Shown here one piece after another: positions 1 to 9,898 of a stretch of 64,000 bases of DNA. Made by a program: the position numbers and the translations under genes. Positions within the stretch are counted from its first letter, which is position 1, and every line of letters starts with the position of its first letter. The notes below the pieces were generated by a model, which searched no databases, was not told the DNA's origin, and worked only from the letters and a program-made list of their open reading frames with translations. Origin of the DNA: Polaromonas sp. C04. Lineage in GTDB: Bacteria; Pseudomonadota; Gammaproteobacteria; Burkholderiales; Burkholderiaceae_C. The DNA lies in the NCBI RefSeq assembly GCF_002002705.1, contig NZ_MUNS01000041.1, positions 372,001 through 436,000 on the forward strand, given 5' to 3'.

Positions 1-220
1 GCTGTTCACGGCGCTCGACAAGGCCAACTCCGAGGCGCAGAAACTGGCGCAGGACAACGACCGGCTGCAGGTGGAAAAACGCACCCAGGCCACGCCGGGG
101 CGGGTGGAGCAGCTGGCCAGGGCCAAGCTGCAAATGCGCCCGGCGTCGCCAGCCATCACGCAATACGTGACCTACAGCGCCGCGGCCGCCAGCGCGCCTT
201 CAAATGGGGGCGCGCCGTGA
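1..220 (+). CDS. ftsL: Cell division protein FtsL, C-terminal part (gene begins before the window)
   Basis: Reading from base 2, an open frame of 72 codons runs to a TGA at 218-220. The visible part begins LFTALDKANSEAQKLAQDND and continues with RVEQLARAKLQMR, the periplasmic coiled-coil tail typical of betaproteobacterial FtsL. FtsL is a short bitopic divisome protein that works with FtsB and FtsQ to activate FtsW-FtsI at midcell. Its stop overlaps the GTG start of ftsI (GTGA), as expected for this position in the dcw cluster. The membrane segment and the start lie upstream of the window. Identity is inferred from the coiled-coil tail plus the position directly before ftsI. Confidence 0.85.
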   Translation, partial: LFTALDKANSEAQKLAQDNDRLQVEKRTQATPGRVEQLARAKLQMRPASPAITQYVTYSAAAASAPSNGGAP

Positions 221-1962
221 GCAAAAGCGTTCTCTATACCTCCAGCCCGCTGCTCGCGAGCAAGACCCCCGTCTGGCGCAGCAAGTTCATTGTGGCGGCC
301 ATTGCCATGGGGTTTGTCGTGCTCGCCGCGCGCGCGGCCTACGTGCAGGTGATCGACAACGATTTTTTCCAGAAGCAGGGTGAGGTGCGTTTCGCGCGCA
401 CCCTGGCGCTGCCCGCCTACCGCGGCCGCATTCTGGACCGCAACGGCCAGATCCTGGCCTCCAGCGTGCCGGCGCCCAGCATCTGGGCCATTCCCGAAGA
501 CATCGAGCGCGATGACCCGGCGGTGCAAGCCAAGCTCCGCCAGGTTGCCAGTTTGCTCGGCATGCCGCAGAAAGACTTCGACAAGAAGCTCAAGGACGAG
601 GACAAGACCTTCGTCTGGATCAAGCGCCAGGTCGATGAGCCGATCGCCAAAGCCATCGCGGCCCTCGGCATCAAGGGCATTTACCAGCGCAAGGAATACA
701 AGCGCCAGTACCCCGAAGGGGAGTCTGCGGCGCATGTGGTGGGTTTCACCAACGTCGAGGACACCGGGCAGGAGGGGATCGAGCTCGAGTTCAACAAGGA
801 TCTGGCGGGCAAGGCCGGTTCGCGCCGCGTGATCAAGGACCGGCTCGGGCGGGTGGTCGAAGACGTCGGCGAGCAGGTGGCGCCGGTCGAAGGCAAGGAC
901 ATTCAACTCAGCATCGACAGCAAGGTGCAGTTTTTCGCCTACCAGAAGCTGCGCGATGCGGTGGTCGCCAACAAGGCCAAGGCGGGCAGCGTCGTGGTGC
1001 TCGACGCCATCACGGGCGAGCTGCTGGCGATGGCCAATTACCCGAGCTTTGACCCCAACAACCGGCAGAACCTGACCGGCGAGCAGTTGCGCAATCGGGC
1101 CATGACCGACGTGTTCGAACCCGGCTCGACGATGAAGCCCATCACCGTGGCGACGGCGCTGGAGCTCGGGCGCATCACGCCGCAGACGGTGATCGATACC
1201 TCGCCCGGCCGCATCACGGTGGCGGGGGCAACCATCCACGACGACAGCAACTTCGGCGTGCTCACGGTGGAAGGGGTGATCCAGAAGTCCAGCAACGTGG
1301 GCGCGACCAAAATATCGCAGCGCATGTCGGCGCAGGAGATGTGGAACGCCTTCACCGCCGTCGGTTTTGGCCAGAAACCCCAGGTCACCTTTCCCGGCGC
1401 CGTCACGGGCCGTCTGCGGCCCTGGAAGACATGGCGGCCGATCGAGCAGGCCACGATGTCGTATGGCTACGGCCTGTCGGCCTCCCTGCTCCAGATTGCG
1501 CACGCGTACACGGCATTTGCGCACGATGGCGGCATCATCCCGGTGACCCTGCTGAAAAGCGACACGCCGGCGGTCGGTGTGCCGGTGTTCACGCCCAAGG
1601 TGGTGGGCGAGGTGCGCAAGATGCTCCATATGGCCGCCGGCCCCGGGGGCACCGCGCCGCTGGCGCAGACCATGGGGTATTCGGTGGGCGGCAAGACCGG
1701 CACGGCGCACAAGCAGGTCGGCAAAGGCTATGCCAGCAACAAATACCGCGCCTGGTATACCGGCATGTCGCCCATCGACAAACCCCGCATCATCGTGGCC
1801 GTGATGATCGATGAGCCCAGTGGCGGCCAGTACTTTGGCGGTCTGGTGGCCGCGCCGGTGTTCAGCCAGGTGGTGCAGCAGACGCTGCGGATCATGAACG
1901 TGCCTCCCGATCTGGCGGTCAAGCCCGAAATCGTGGCGAACAGCGTCAAAGAGAGCTTCTAA
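217..1962 (+). CDS. ftsI: Peptidoglycan D,D-transpeptidase FtsI (PBP3)
   Basis: The septal class B penicillin-binding protein cross-links peptidoglycan during division, paired with the glycosyltransferase FtsW. The 581-residue protein has one N-terminal membrane anchor at about residues 24-45, a PBP dimerisation region, and a transpeptidase domain with all three catalytic motifs: S304-T-M-K307 (acylated serine), S358-S-N360 and K493-T-G-T496. The length is normal for FtsI. The GTG start at 217 overlaps the ftsL stop; there is no in-frame ATG before the membrane segment that would fit better. murE follows after three bases, so the genes are co-transcribed. Confidence 0.97.
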   Translation: MSKSVLYTSSPLLASKTPVWRSKFIVAAIAMGFVVLAARAAYVQVIDNDFFQKQGEVRFARTLALPAYRGRILDRNGQILASSVPAPSIWAIPEDIERDDPAVQAKLRQVASLLGMPQKDFDKKLKDEDKTFVWIKRQVDEPIAKAIAALGIKGIYQRKEYKRQYPEGESAAHVVGFTNVEDTGQEGIELEFNKDLAGKAGSRRVIKDRLGRVVEDVGEQVAPVEGKDIQLSIDSKVQFFAYQKLRDAVVANKAKAGSVVVLDAITGELLAMANYPSFDPNNRQNLTGEQLRNRAMTDVFEPGSTMKPITVATALELGRITPQTVIDTSPGRITVAGATIHDDSNFGVLTVEGVIQKSSNVGATKISQRMSAQEMWNAFTAVGFGQKPQVTFPGAVTGRLRPWKTWRPIEQATMSYGYGLSASLLQIAHAYTAFAHDGGIIPVTLLKSDTPAVGVPVFTPKVVGEVRKMLHMAAGPGGTAPLAQTMGYSVGGKTGTAHKQVGKGYASNKYRAWYTGMSPIDKPRIIVAVMIDEPSGGQYFGGLVAAPVFSQVVQQTLRIMNVPPDLAVKPEIVANSVKESF

Positions 1963-1965
1963 AGC

Positions 1966-3471
1966 ATGAAGACCCTGTGCACTCCCGTTGAAGCCTCGCG
2001 CTGGCTGCACGCCCGCGTGCGTGGCACGCTGCAGGCCGACAGCCGGTCCGTGGGCCCGGGCGACGGTTTTGTCGCCTGGCCGGGGGCGGCCACGGACGGC
2101 CGCCGCTACGTTGCGGCGGCATTGGCACAGGGCGCCGGCGCCTGTCTGGTCGAACAGGCGGGCGTCGAGGCCTTTGGCTTCGAAGGCGACGCGATCGCGA
2201 GCTATGCCGGCCTCAAGGCCGCGACCGGGCCGATTGCGGCGGCGTACTTCGAGGCGCCGACGCTCAAGCTCGACGTGCTCGCGGTCACGGGCACCAACGG
2301 CAAGACCTCGATCGCCTGGTGGTTGGCGCAGGCGCTATCAAATGTGAAGCAACCCGCGCTTATTCCATGCGGGTTAATAGGCACTTTGGGCATTGGCCGG
2401 CCGCCGCAGGTGGAATTCAACGGACTGACCACGCCGGACCCTGTGCTGCTGCAAAAGCACTTCCGCCGCTTCGTGGACGAAGGCTTGCGCGCCTGCGCCA
2501 TCGAAGCCTCGTCCATCGGCCTGGCGGAGCGGCGCCTGGACGGCACCCGCATCCGGGTCGCCCTCTTCAGCAATCTGACACAGGACCACCTGGACTACCA
2601 CGGCTCCATGCAGGCTTACTGGCAGGCCAAGGCCGGGCTGTTTCGCTGGCCCGGCCTGCAGGCCGCCGTGATCAACGTGGACGACACCCACGGCGCGGCA
2701 CTGGCCGCGTCGCTGGCGGGCCGCGAGATCGACGTGTGGACTGTGTCCTGTGCCGTGGACACGCCGGCGCGGCTGCAGGCTCACTGCATCGGCTATGCAA
2801 CGCAAGGTCCCTTGCAGGGCCTGTGCTTTTCGGTGGTGGAGGGCGAGGAGCGTCATGAGCTCGCCACGCCGTTGATCGGCCAGTACAACGTCTCCAATCT
2901 GCTGTGCGTGATCGGGGGCCTGCGTGCCATGGGCGTGGCGTTGCAAGATGCCGTGCAAGCCTGCCAGAACCTGCTGCCGGTGCCGGGGCGCATGGACTGC
3001 GTCGCCGGGCCGGAGCAGCCGCTGGTGGCGATCGACTACGCCCACACGCCCGATGCGCTCGACAAGGCCCTGCTAGCCCTGCGGCCGCTGGCGCAGCAAC
3101 GTGGCGGGCGACTCTGGTGCGTGTTCGGCTGCGGCGGCGACCGCGACGCCGGCAAGCGTCCGCTGATGGCCGCCATCGCGCAGAGAAACGCCGACCACGT
3201 GGTGGTGACCAGCGATAACCCGCGCAGCGAAAACCCCGATGCCATCATCGGCCAGATTCTGCGCGGCCTGAGCCGGCAGGATGCGGCGCATGTGCAGCCC
3301 GACCGGGCGCTGGCCATCGCCGAGACCGTGGCGCAGGCCGGCGCACAGGACGTGGTGCTGATCGCCGGCAAGGGGCACGAAGACTACCAGGAGGTCGCGG
3401 GCGTGCGGCACGCGTTCTCCGACAAGACCCACGCCCGCCAGGCGCTGCAACGCAGGGAGGTGGAAGCATGA
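1966..3471 (+). CDS. murE: UDP-N-acetylmuramoyl-L-alanyl-D-glutamate--2,6-diaminopimelate ligase MurE
   Basis: Adds the third stem-peptide residue in the cytoplasmic phase of peptidoglycan synthesis. The 501-residue protein shows the Mur ligase ATP loop GTNGKTS from residue 109, the central domain with LTTPD and NLTQDHLDYHG, and the C-terminal DNPR motif at residues 417-420, the signature of meso-diaminopimelate rather than lysine specificity. The stop overlaps the murF start (ATGA). Just after the ATP loop, bases 2334-2380 are AT-rich and contain a degenerate repeat that appears to add about four residues before the conserved IGTLG; see findings. Confidence 0.97.
   Translation: MKTLCTPVEASRWLHARVRGTLQADSRSVGPGDGFVAWPGAATDGRRYVAAALAQGAGACLVEQAGVEAFGFEGDAIASYAGLKAATGPIAAAYFEAPTLKLDVLAVTGTNGKTSIAWWLAQALSNVKQPALIPCGLIGTLGIGRPPQVEFNGLTTPDPVLLQKHFRRFVDEGLRACAIEASSIGLAERRLDGTRIRVALFSNLTQDHLDYHGSMQAYWQAKAGLFRWPGLQAAVINVDDTHGAALAASLAGREIDVWTVSCAVDTPARLQAHCIGYATQGPLQGLCFSVVEGEERHELATPLIGQYNVSNLLCVIGGLRAMGVALQDAVQACQNLLPVPGRMDCVAGPEQPLVAIDYAHTPDALDKALLALRPLAQQRGGRLWCVFGCGGDRDAGKRPLMAAIAQRNADHVVVTSDNPRSENPDAIIGQILRGLSRQDAAHVQPDRALAIAETVAQAGAQDVVLIAGKGHEDYQEVAGVRHAFSDKTHARQALQRREVEA
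2334..2380 (+). repeat. Degenerate repeat element embedded in murE
   Basis: A 47-base low-GC island inside an otherwise GC-rich gene. It begins GCTATCAAATGTGAAGC and contains a perfect 7-base inverted repeat, AACCCGC / GCGGGTT, around an 11-base loop. The opening GCTATCA resembles other segments in this window (39260, 44456, 35790). It is read through in frame. Confidence 0.5.
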
Positions 3472-4877
3472 GCGATGCCCCCATGATGACCTTGCAGCAG
3501 GCGCTGGCCTGGATTCCCGGCGGCCGGCTCGTGGGCGACGGCGCGACGCCCGTGCAGCGCGTGCACAGCGACACGCGCACGCTGCAGGCCGGCGACCTGT
3601 TCGTGGCGCTCAAGGGTGAGCATTTCGACGCCAACGATTTTCTGGCAGACGCCAGGGCTCGCGGCGCCGCGGCCGCCATCGCGCAGCGCGGTCTGGCCGA
3701 GGCGGGTCTGGCCGGCATTGAAGTGGCCGACAGCAAGCGCGCCCTTGGCGCGCTCGCGGCCGGCTGGCGCGCGCAGTTCAAGCTGCCGCTGATTGCGGTC
3801 ACGGGCAGCAACGGCAAGACCACGGTGACGCAGATGATCGCCGCCATCCTGCGCGCCTGGAAGGGGGATGCCGCGTTCGCCACCCAGGGCAACCTCAACA
3901 ACGACATCGGCGTGCCGCTCACGCTTTTGCGCCTGCGCGCCGCGCACGAGGTCGCGGTGATCGAGCTGGGCATGAACCACCCCGGCGAGATCGCTTGTCT
4001 GGCCGACATCGCCCGGCCCACCGTGGCGCTGGTCAACAACGCGCAGCGCGAGCACCAGGAGTTCATGGCCACGGTGCAGGCCGTGGCGTATGAAAACGGC
4101 GCGGTGATCGAGTCGCTGGCGGCCAGCGGCGTCGCCGTGTTTCCGGCAGACGACGCCTACACCCCGATCTGGACGGCGCTCGCTGGCGCGCGTGCCTGCA
4201 TGAGTTTCGGCACCGCTGCTGGCGCCGATGTCAGTTTGGCCGGTACCGAGTGGACGCAGGGGCATTGGCTGGTGAGCGTGCAAACGCCCGCTGGGCCGCT
4301 GGCTTACGAGCTCCACATCGCCGGCCGCCACAACGTGCGCAACTCGCTGGCTGCCGTGGCCTGCACGCTGGCCGCCGGTGTGCCGCTGGCCGCGATCGTG
4401 CAGGGTCTGGGCAGCTTCGAGCCGGTCAAGGGCCGCTCGCGCGCGCTCGGCCTCACGCTGGCGGGCCGCGCCATCACCGTGGTGGACGATACCTACAACG
4501 CCAACCCCGATTCGGTGCGCGCCGCCATCGAGGTGCTGGCGGAACTGCCGGGGCCGCGCCTGCTGGTGCTCGGCGACATGGGCGAGGTGGGCGACCAGGG
4601 TCCGCAGTTCCACGCCGAGGTCGGTGCCCATGCGCGGGCGTTGGGCGTGGAGGCGCTGTTCACGCTCGGCGCGCAGTCGGCCCAGGCGGGCGCAAGTTTC
4701 GGCGCCGGCCGGCATTTCGACGATATTGCGGCGCTGAACGCTGCCGTGCTGGCCGAACTGCCGCGCCGCGCCAGCGTGCTGGTCAAGGGCTCGCGCTTCA
4801 TGAAGATGGAACGCGTGGTGCAGGCCATCACCGCTCACGCACAACAACAAAATCAGGAAGAAGGCCATGCTGCTTAG
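3468..4877 (+). CDS. murF: UDP-N-acetylmuramoyl-tripeptide--D-alanyl-D-alanine ligase MurF
   Basis: Attaches the D-Ala-D-Ala dipeptide made by Ddl, completing the UDP-MurNAc-pentapeptide. The 469-residue protein has an N-terminal substrate domain with the SDTRTL motif, the ATP loop GSNGKTT at residues 113-119, the central [13 protein letters not shown] and GMNHPGEI motifs characteristic of MurF, and [10 protein letters not shown] at the start of the third domain. Start and stop overlap murE and mraY by 4 and 11 bases, indicating translational coupling. Confidence 0.97.
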   Translation: MSDAPMMTLQQALAWIPGGRLVGDGATPVQRVHSDTRTLQAGDLFVALKGEHFDANDFLADARARGAAAAIAQRGLAEAGLAGIEVADSKRALGALAAGWRAQFKLPLIAVTGSNGKTTVTQMIAAILRAWKGDAAFATQGNLNNDIGVPLTLLRLRAAHEVAVIELGMNHPGEIACLADIARPTVALVNNAQREHQEFMATVQAVAYENGAVIESLAASGVAVFPADDAYTPIWTALAGARACMSFGTAAGADVSLAGTEWTQGHWLVSVQTPAGPLAYELHIAGRHNVRNSLAAVACTLAAGVPLAAIVQGLGSFEPVKGRSRALGLTLAGRAITVVDDTYNANPDSVRAAIEVLAELPGPRLLVLGDMGEVGDQGPQFHAEVGAHARALGVEALFTLGAQSAQAGASFGAGRHFDDIAALNAAVLAELPRRASVLVKGSRFMKMERVVQAITAHAQQQNQEEGHAA

Positions 4878-6045
4878 CCTCGCCCAGTGGCTGCAAACCC
4901 TGTCCCCGGAATTCGGCGGCTTTCGGGTGTTCCAGTACCTGACCTTTCGCGCCGTGATGGCGGCCATGACGGCGCTGCTGATCGGCCTCGCGGCCGGCCC
5001 CGCCGTGATCCGCCGCCTGACCGAACTCAAGATCGGCCAGCCCATCCGCGGCTATGGCATGGAATCGCACCTGAGCAAAAGCGGCACGCCGACCATGGGC
5101 GGCGTGCTGATCCTGCTGTCGATCGCCGTCTCGACCCTGCTCTGGTTCGATCTCTCGAATCGCTTCGTCTGGATCGTGCTGCTGGTCACGCTGGGCTTCG
5201 GCGCCATCGGCTGGGTCGACGACTGGCGCAAGGTGGTGAACAAGGACCCCGAGGGCATGCGCTCGCGCGAGAAGTACTTCTGGCAGTCCGTGATCGGCCT
5301 GCTGGCGGCGTTGTACCTGGTGTTCAGCATTTCCGAAAACTCCAACCTGCGGGTGCTGGAGCTGTTCTTCGATTGGGTCCGCTCGGGCTTCGATGTGAGC
5401 CTGCCGCCCAAGGCCGGCCTGCAACTGCCGTTTTTCAAGGAGACCAGCTACCCGCTGGGCGTGTTCGGATTCGTGTTCCTGTCCTATCTGGTCATCGTGG
5501 GCGCCAGCAACGCGGTGAACCTCACGGACGGGCTGGACGGACTGGCCATCATGCCGGTGGTGATGGTGGGCTCGGCGCTGGGCGTGTTCGCCTATGTGAC
5601 CGGCAGTGCGGTGTACTCCAAATACCTGTTCTTTCCCCACATTCCGGGCTCCGGCGAGCTGCTGATCTTCTGCTCGGCCATGGCCGGCGCCGGTCTGGCC
5701 TTTTTATGGTTCAACACCTACCCGGCACAGGTCTTCATGGGCGACGTCGGCGCGCTGGCGCTGGGCGCGGCGCTCGGCACCATCGCGGTGATCGTGCGCC
5801 AGGAAATCGTGCTGGCCATCATGGGCGGCATTTTCGTCGTCGAGGCGATCTCGGTGATGGCGCAGGTGATGTATTTCAAGTACACCAAAAAGAGGTTTGG
5901 CGAAGGCCGCCGCATCCTCAAGATGGCGCCGCTGCACCATCACTTCGAGAAGAGCGGCTGGAAGGAAACGCAGATTGTGGTGCGCTTCTGGATCATCACC
6001 ATGCTGCTGTGCCTGCTCGGCCTGTCCACCCTGAAGCTGAGGTAA
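4867..6045 (+). CDS. mraY: Phospho-N-acetylmuramoyl-pentapeptide transferase MraY
   Basis: Integral membrane enzyme that transfers phospho-MurNAc-pentapeptide to undecaprenyl phosphate, giving lipid I. The 392-residue sequence is hydrophobic throughout, with about ten membrane spans. The family's acidic motifs are present: VDDWRK after the third span, [10 protein letters not shown] (D221 and D224) and the histidine motif [11 protein letters not shown] near residue 357. The ATG at 4867 lies inside the end of murF. The length fits the betaproteobacterial enzyme, which is slightly longer than that of E. coli. Confidence 0.97.
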   Translation: MLLSLAQWLQTLSPEFGGFRVFQYLTFRAVMAAMTALLIGLAAGPAVIRRLTELKIGQPIRGYGMESHLSKSGTPTMGGVLILLSIAVSTLLWFDLSNRFVWIVLLVTLGFGAIGWVDDWRKVVNKDPEGMRSREKYFWQSVIGLLAALYLVFSISENSNLRVLELFFDWVRSGFDVSLPPKAGLQLPFFKETSYPLGVFGFVFLSYLVIVGASNAVNLTDGLDGLAIMPVVMVGSALGVFAYVTGSAVYSKYLFFPHIPGSGELLIFCSAMAGAGLAFLWFNTYPAQVFMGDVGALALGAALGTIAVIVRQEIVLAIMGGIFVVEAISVMAQVMYFKYTKKRFGEGRRILKMAPLHHHFEKSGWKETQIVVRFWIITMLLCLLGLSTLKLR

Positions 6046-6048
6046 GAC

Positions 6049-7566
6049 GTGCACCCGCTTGCAAACCAACACGTTCTGATCCTGGGCCTGGGGCATTCCG
6101 GCCTGGCGATGGCGCGCTGGTGCGCGCGCTGCGGCGCGCAGGTCACGGTGGCGGACACCCGCGAGTCGCCGCCCCAGCGCGAGGCGCTCCAGCGCGATGT
6201 GCCGGCCGCGCATTTTGTCAGTGGCGCGTTCGATGCGGCACTGGTGGAAGGCTCATCCGTGCGCGCCGTGTTCAAGAGTCCGGGCCTGGCGCCGGCCGTG
6301 GTTGCTACGGTTTCAGGAGCGGCTCGCGCACAAGGGTTGTGGGTTGGCGGCGAATTGGATCTCTTTTCTCAGGCGCTGGCGGAGTTGAAGCAAAGCCAGG
6401 ATTACGCGCCCAAGGTGCTGGCCATTACCGGCACCAACGGCAAAACCACCGTCACCTCGCTCTCCGGCCAGTTGATCGAGCGGGCCGGAAAATCGGTCGT
6501 CACCGCGGGCAACATCGGCCCGACGCTGCTGGGCACACTGACCGAGAAAATGGACGCGGGCAGCCTGCCCGAGGTCTGGGTGCTGGAGCTCTCCAGCTTC
6601 CAGCTCGACGGCGTGGCCGACTTCGAGCCCACGGCCGCCACGGTGCTCAACCTGAGCCAGGACCACCTCGACTGGCACGGCACGATGCAAGCCTATGCGG
6701 ATGCCAAGTCACGGATTTTCGGGCAGCACGCGCTGATGTTGCTGAACCGCGAAGACCCGCAGGTGATGGCCATGCTGCCCGCACCGATCAAGGTGAAAGG
6801 TGGCAAGACGACGCAGCGCGACTACCTCACGTTCGGCGGCGACATGCCGCAGCGCCCCGGCGATTTCGGCATCGAACTGGTCAACGGCATGGCGTGGCTG
6901 GTGCGCGCGCTGGAGGCCGACGAAACCATCAGGAAACGCAAGGGTGACGAGCCGGAGATCCACATCCAGCGCCTGATGCCGGCCGATGCGCTGCGCATCC
7001 GCGGCCGTCACAACGCGGTCAACGCGCTGGCCGCGCTGGCGCTGGCTGGTGCCGCCGGCTGCGCGCTCGGTCCGCTGTTGTACGGGCTGCGGGAATACCG
7101 CGGCGAGGCGCACCGCGTGGAGCCGATCGGCATCGTGCACGACGTGGAATATTTCGACGACAGCAAGGGCACCAATGTCGGCGCCACCGTTGCGGCGCTG
7201 TACGGTCTGGGCGCCGAGCGCCGCGTGGTGGTGATTCTGGGCGGCGACGGCAAGGGGCAGGACTTCGCGCCGCTGGCCGCGCCGGTGGCGCGCCATGCAC
7301 GGGCAGCCGTTCTGATCGGGCGCGACGGCCCGAAAATTCGCGCCGCGCTCGAGACCACCGGCGTGCCGCTGATCGAGGCGGACACGATGCAAGAGGCCGT
7401 GCTGCAGGCCAGCCGGCAGGCCCGCTCCGGCGATGCCGTGCTGATGTCGCCGGCCTGCGCCAGCTTCGACATGTTCGACAACTACGGGCACCGCGCCCAG
7501 GTGTTCCGCGACGCGGTGGCGGCGCTGGGCGCACAGGCCGGTATGCCACTGGAGGGCGCCGCATGA
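6049..7566 (+). CDS. murD: UDP-N-acetylmuramoyl-L-alanine--D-glutamate ligase MurD
   Basis: Adds D-glutamate to UDP-MurNAc-L-Ala. At 505 residues it is longer than the roughly 440-residue E. coli enzyme. The extra length lies mainly in the second domain, for example the charged segment before [13 protein letters not shown], plus a short low-GC stretch near 6303 with a GCTACGG...GCGGCTCGC pattern. The ATP loop GTNGKTT starts at residue 128, [11 protein letters not shown] follows, and [11 protein letters not shown] opens domain three. The start is GTG at 6049, three bases after the mraY stop. The stop overlaps ftsW (ATGA). Confidence 0.96.
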   Translation: MHPLANQHVLILGLGHSGLAMARWCARCGAQVTVADTRESPPQREALQRDVPAAHFVSGAFDAALVEGSSVRAVFKSPGLAPAVVATVSGAARAQGLWVGGELDLFSQALAELKQSQDYAPKVLAITGTNGKTTVTSLSGQLIERAGKSVVTAGNIGPTLLGTLTEKMDAGSLPEVWVLELSSFQLDGVADFEPTAATVLNLSQDHLDWHGTMQAYADAKSRIFGQHALMLLNREDPQVMAMLPAPIKVKGGKTTQRDYLTFGGDMPQRPGDFGIELVNGMAWLVRALEADETIRKRKGDEPEIHIQRLMPADALRIRGRHNAVNALAALALAGAAGCALGPLLYGLREYRGEAHRVEPIGIVHDVEYFDDSKGTNVGATVAALYGLGAERRVVVILGGDGKGQDFAPLAAPVARHARAAVLIGRDGPKIRAALETTGVPLIEADTMQEAVLQASRQARSGDAVLMSPACASFDMFDNYGHRAQVFRDAVAALGAQAGMPLEGAA

Positions 7567-8822
7567 AGGCCGTCCTGCAGCAGATTTCGGGCTGGTTCGG
7601 CGGCCTGCCCAACGTCACGGCGCAAGCGCTGCCGGTGCGCATTGGCGGGGCTGACTTCGGCCGAAAAAGCCGCGCGCGCGCGAGCATGGCCGGCTTCGAC
7701 CAGACTTTGCTGTGGGTCACGGTGGCGCTGCTGGCCTGGGGCCTGGTGATGGTGTACTCGGCCACCATTGCGATGCCCGACAACCCCCGGTTTGCGCGCT
7801 ACGCACCGACGCATTTCCTGATGATGCATGTGCTCTCGCTCGCGGTGGGATTCGTGGCCGCCCTGATCACGTTCCAGATTCCGCTCGCCACCTGGGAAAA
7901 GGTGGCGCCCTGGCTGTTTGTGGCGTCCCTGCTGCTGCTCGTTGCCGTGCTGATTCCGCACATGAGCCACAGCGTCAACGGCGCACGCCGCTGGATTCCC
8001 CTGGGCTTCATGAACTTTCAGCCCTCCGAGCTGGCCAAGCTGGCCATGGTGATCTATGCCGCCGACTACATGGTGCGCAAGATGGAAGTGAAGGAAAAAT
8101 TCTTCCGCGCCGTGCTGCCGATGGCGGTTGCCGTGGCGGTGGTCGGTGTGCTGTTGCTGGCCGAGCCCGACATGGGCGCCTTCATGGTGATTGCCATCAT
8201 TGCCATGGGCATCCTGTTCCTGGGCGGCGTGAACGCGCGCATGTTCTTCCTGATCGCGACCCTGCTCGTGGTGGCGTTCAGCCTGATGATTGCCACCTCC
8301 GAATTCCGCCGCGAGCGCATCTTTGCCTACCTGGATCCGTGGACCGAACACAACGCGCTGGGCAAGGGCTACCAACTGTCGCACTCCCTGATCGCGATCG
8401 GCCGCGGCGAGATCTTTGGCGTGGGGCTGGGCGGCAGCGTCGAAAAACTCCACTGGCTGCCCGAGGCGCATACCGACTTCCTGCTGGCGGTGATCGGCGA
8501 GGAGTTCGGCCTGGTCGGCGTGCTGTGCGTGCTCGGCCTGTTTTTCTGGCTGATCCGGCGCATCATGCACATCGGTCGCCAGTCGATCGCGCTGGACCGG
8601 GTGTTCGCAGGGCTGGTGGCCCAGGGCGTGGGCATCTGGATCGGCTTTCAGGCCTTCATCAACATCGGAGTGAACCTGGGCGCGCTGCCGACCAAGGGCC
8701 TGACCCTGCCGCTGATGAGCTATGGCGGCTCGGCCATCCTGATGAACCTGGTGAGCATCGCCCTGGTGCTGCGCATCGACTACGAGAACCGGCAGTTGAT
8801 GCGGGGAGGGCGGCGCGCATGA
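7563..8822 (+). CDS. ftsW: Probable peptidoglycan glycosyltransferase FtsW
   Basis: SEDS-family polymerase of the divisome, acting with FtsI at the septum. The 419-residue protein has a cytoplasmic N-terminal tail of about 45 residues, then roughly ten membrane spans. Family motifs visible are [16 protein letters not shown], the LPEAHTDF loop followed by IGEEFG, and the terminal PLMSYGGSA. Its position between murD and murG, with 4-base overlaps on both sides, separates it from the second SEDS protein of this window (rodA, 37929). Confidence 0.96.
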   Translation: MKAVLQQISGWFGGLPNVTAQALPVRIGGADFGRKSRARASMAGFDQTLLWVTVALLAWGLVMVYSATIAMPDNPRFARYAPTHFLMMHVLSLAVGFVAALITFQIPLATWEKVAPWLFVASLLLLVAVLIPHMSHSVNGARRWIPLGFMNFQPSELAKLAMVIYAADYMVRKMEVKEKFFRAVLPMAVAVAVVGVLLLAEPDMGAFMVIAIIAMGILFLGGVNARMFFLIATLLVVAFSLMIATSEFRRERIFAYLDPWTEHNALGKGYQLSHSLIAIGRGEIFGVGLGGSVEKLHWLPEAHTDFLLAVIGEEFGLVGVLCVLGLFFWLIRRIMHIGRQSIALDRVFAGLVAQGVGIWIGFQAFINIGVNLGALPTKGLTLPLMSYGGSAILMNLVSIALVLRIDYENRQLMRGGRRA

Positions 8823-9898
8823 ACCAGAAATGCGCCCTGGTCATGGCCGGCGGCACCGGCGGCCACATTTTCCCGGGTCTGGCAGTGGCGCAGGCCCTGC
8901 GCGAGCGCGGCTGGCGCGTGCACTGGCTTGGCGGTCGCGGCCGTCCCGGCCAGCCGAGCATGGAAAGCCAGTTGGTGCCGCCGCGTGGTTTTGCCTTCGA
9001 GAGCATCGATTTCTCGGGCGTGCGCGGCAAGGGCCTGGCCACGCTGGCCCTGCTGCCGCTGCGCCTGCTCAAGGCGTTCTGGCAAAGCCTGCAGGTGCTG
9101 CGCCGCGTCAAGCCCGATGTGGTGGTGGGGCTGGGCGGCTACATCACCTTCCCCGCAGGCCTGATGAGCGCGCTGCTGCGCAAGCCGCTGGTGCTGCACG
9201 AGCAGAACTCGGTGGCCGGCATGGCCAACCGGCTGCTCGCCAGCGTGGCCGCGCGCGTGTTCACGGCCTTCCCCGACGTGCTGAAAAAGGCCCGGTGGGT
9301 GGGCAACCCCCTGCGCACGGCGTTCACCTGCCAGGCCGATCCGCAAACGCGCTTTGCCGGGCGCAGCGGCCCGCTGCGCCTGCTGGTGGTGGGCGGCAGC
9401 CTCGGCGCGCGCGCGCTCAACGAAGTCGTGCCGCAGGCGCTGGCCCTGATTCCGCAGGCGCAGCGCCCCGTGGTCACGCACCAAAGCGGCGCCGCGCAAA
9501 TCGACGCGTTGCGCGCCAATTACGCGCGTGCCGGCGTGACTGCCGAGCTCACGCCCTTCATCGACGACACGGCGCAGGCCTTTGCCGACGCCGACCTGAT
9601 CGTCTGCCGCGCCGGCGCCAGCACCGTGACCGAGATCGCCGCGGTCGGTGCGGCTGCCGTCTTTGTACCGTTCCCCTCGGCGGTGGACGACCACCAGACG
9701 GGCAACGCCAACTTCCTGGTGGCGCAGGGCGGCGGCTGGCTCGTGCCGCAAAGCGAGCTGAGCCCCGAGCGGCTGGCGCAGATGCTACAGAAAACGGAGC
9801 GGCCTGCGCTGCTGGCGCGTGCGCTACAGGCCAAAAAGATGCAAAAAATACATGCCACGCGCGACGTGGTCACCGCCTGCGAGGAGCTGACCTCATGA
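8819..9898 (+). CDS. murG: UDP-N-acetylglucosamine--undecaprenyl-pyrophosphoryl-MurNAc-pentapeptide transferase MurG
   Basis: Peripheral membrane GT28 glycosyltransferase that converts lipid I to lipid II. The frame is open far upstream, but the ATG at 8819 overlapping the ftsW stop (ATGA) gives a normal 359-residue protein that begins with the N-terminal glycine loop [17 protein letters not shown]. Other family motifs are [12 protein letters not shown], the second glycine loop VVGGSLGAR and the UDP-binding [10 protein letters not shown]. Near its end, bases 9784-9840 contain paired GCTACA words flanking a GC-rich core, possibly another degenerate repeat copy. Confidence 0.97.
   Translation: MNQKCALVMAGGTGGHIFPGLAVAQALRERGWRVHWLGGRGRPGQPSMESQLVPPRGFAFESIDFSGVRGKGLATLALLPLRLLKAFWQSLQVLRRVKPDVVVGLGGYITFPAGLMSALLRKPLVLHEQNSVAGMANRLLASVAARVFTAFPDVLKKARWVGNPLRTAFTCQADPQTRFAGRSGPLRLLVVGGSLGARALNEVVPQALALIPQAQRPVVTHQSGAAQIDALRANYARAGVTAELTPFIDDTAQAFADADLIVCRAGASTVTEIAAVGAAAVFVPFPSAVDDHQTGNANFLVAQGGGWLVPQSELSPERLAQMLQKTERPALLARALQAKKMQKIHATRDVVTACEELTS

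Noticed and set aside
172-2010. 612-codon minus-strand frame opposite ftsI, and similar long frames opposite murC (9520-10998), ftsA (13080-14297) and ffh (62567-63844)
   Set aside because: All are complementary to confidently identified genes and have His/Arg/Gly-rich, motif-free products, as expected from GC-rich third positions.
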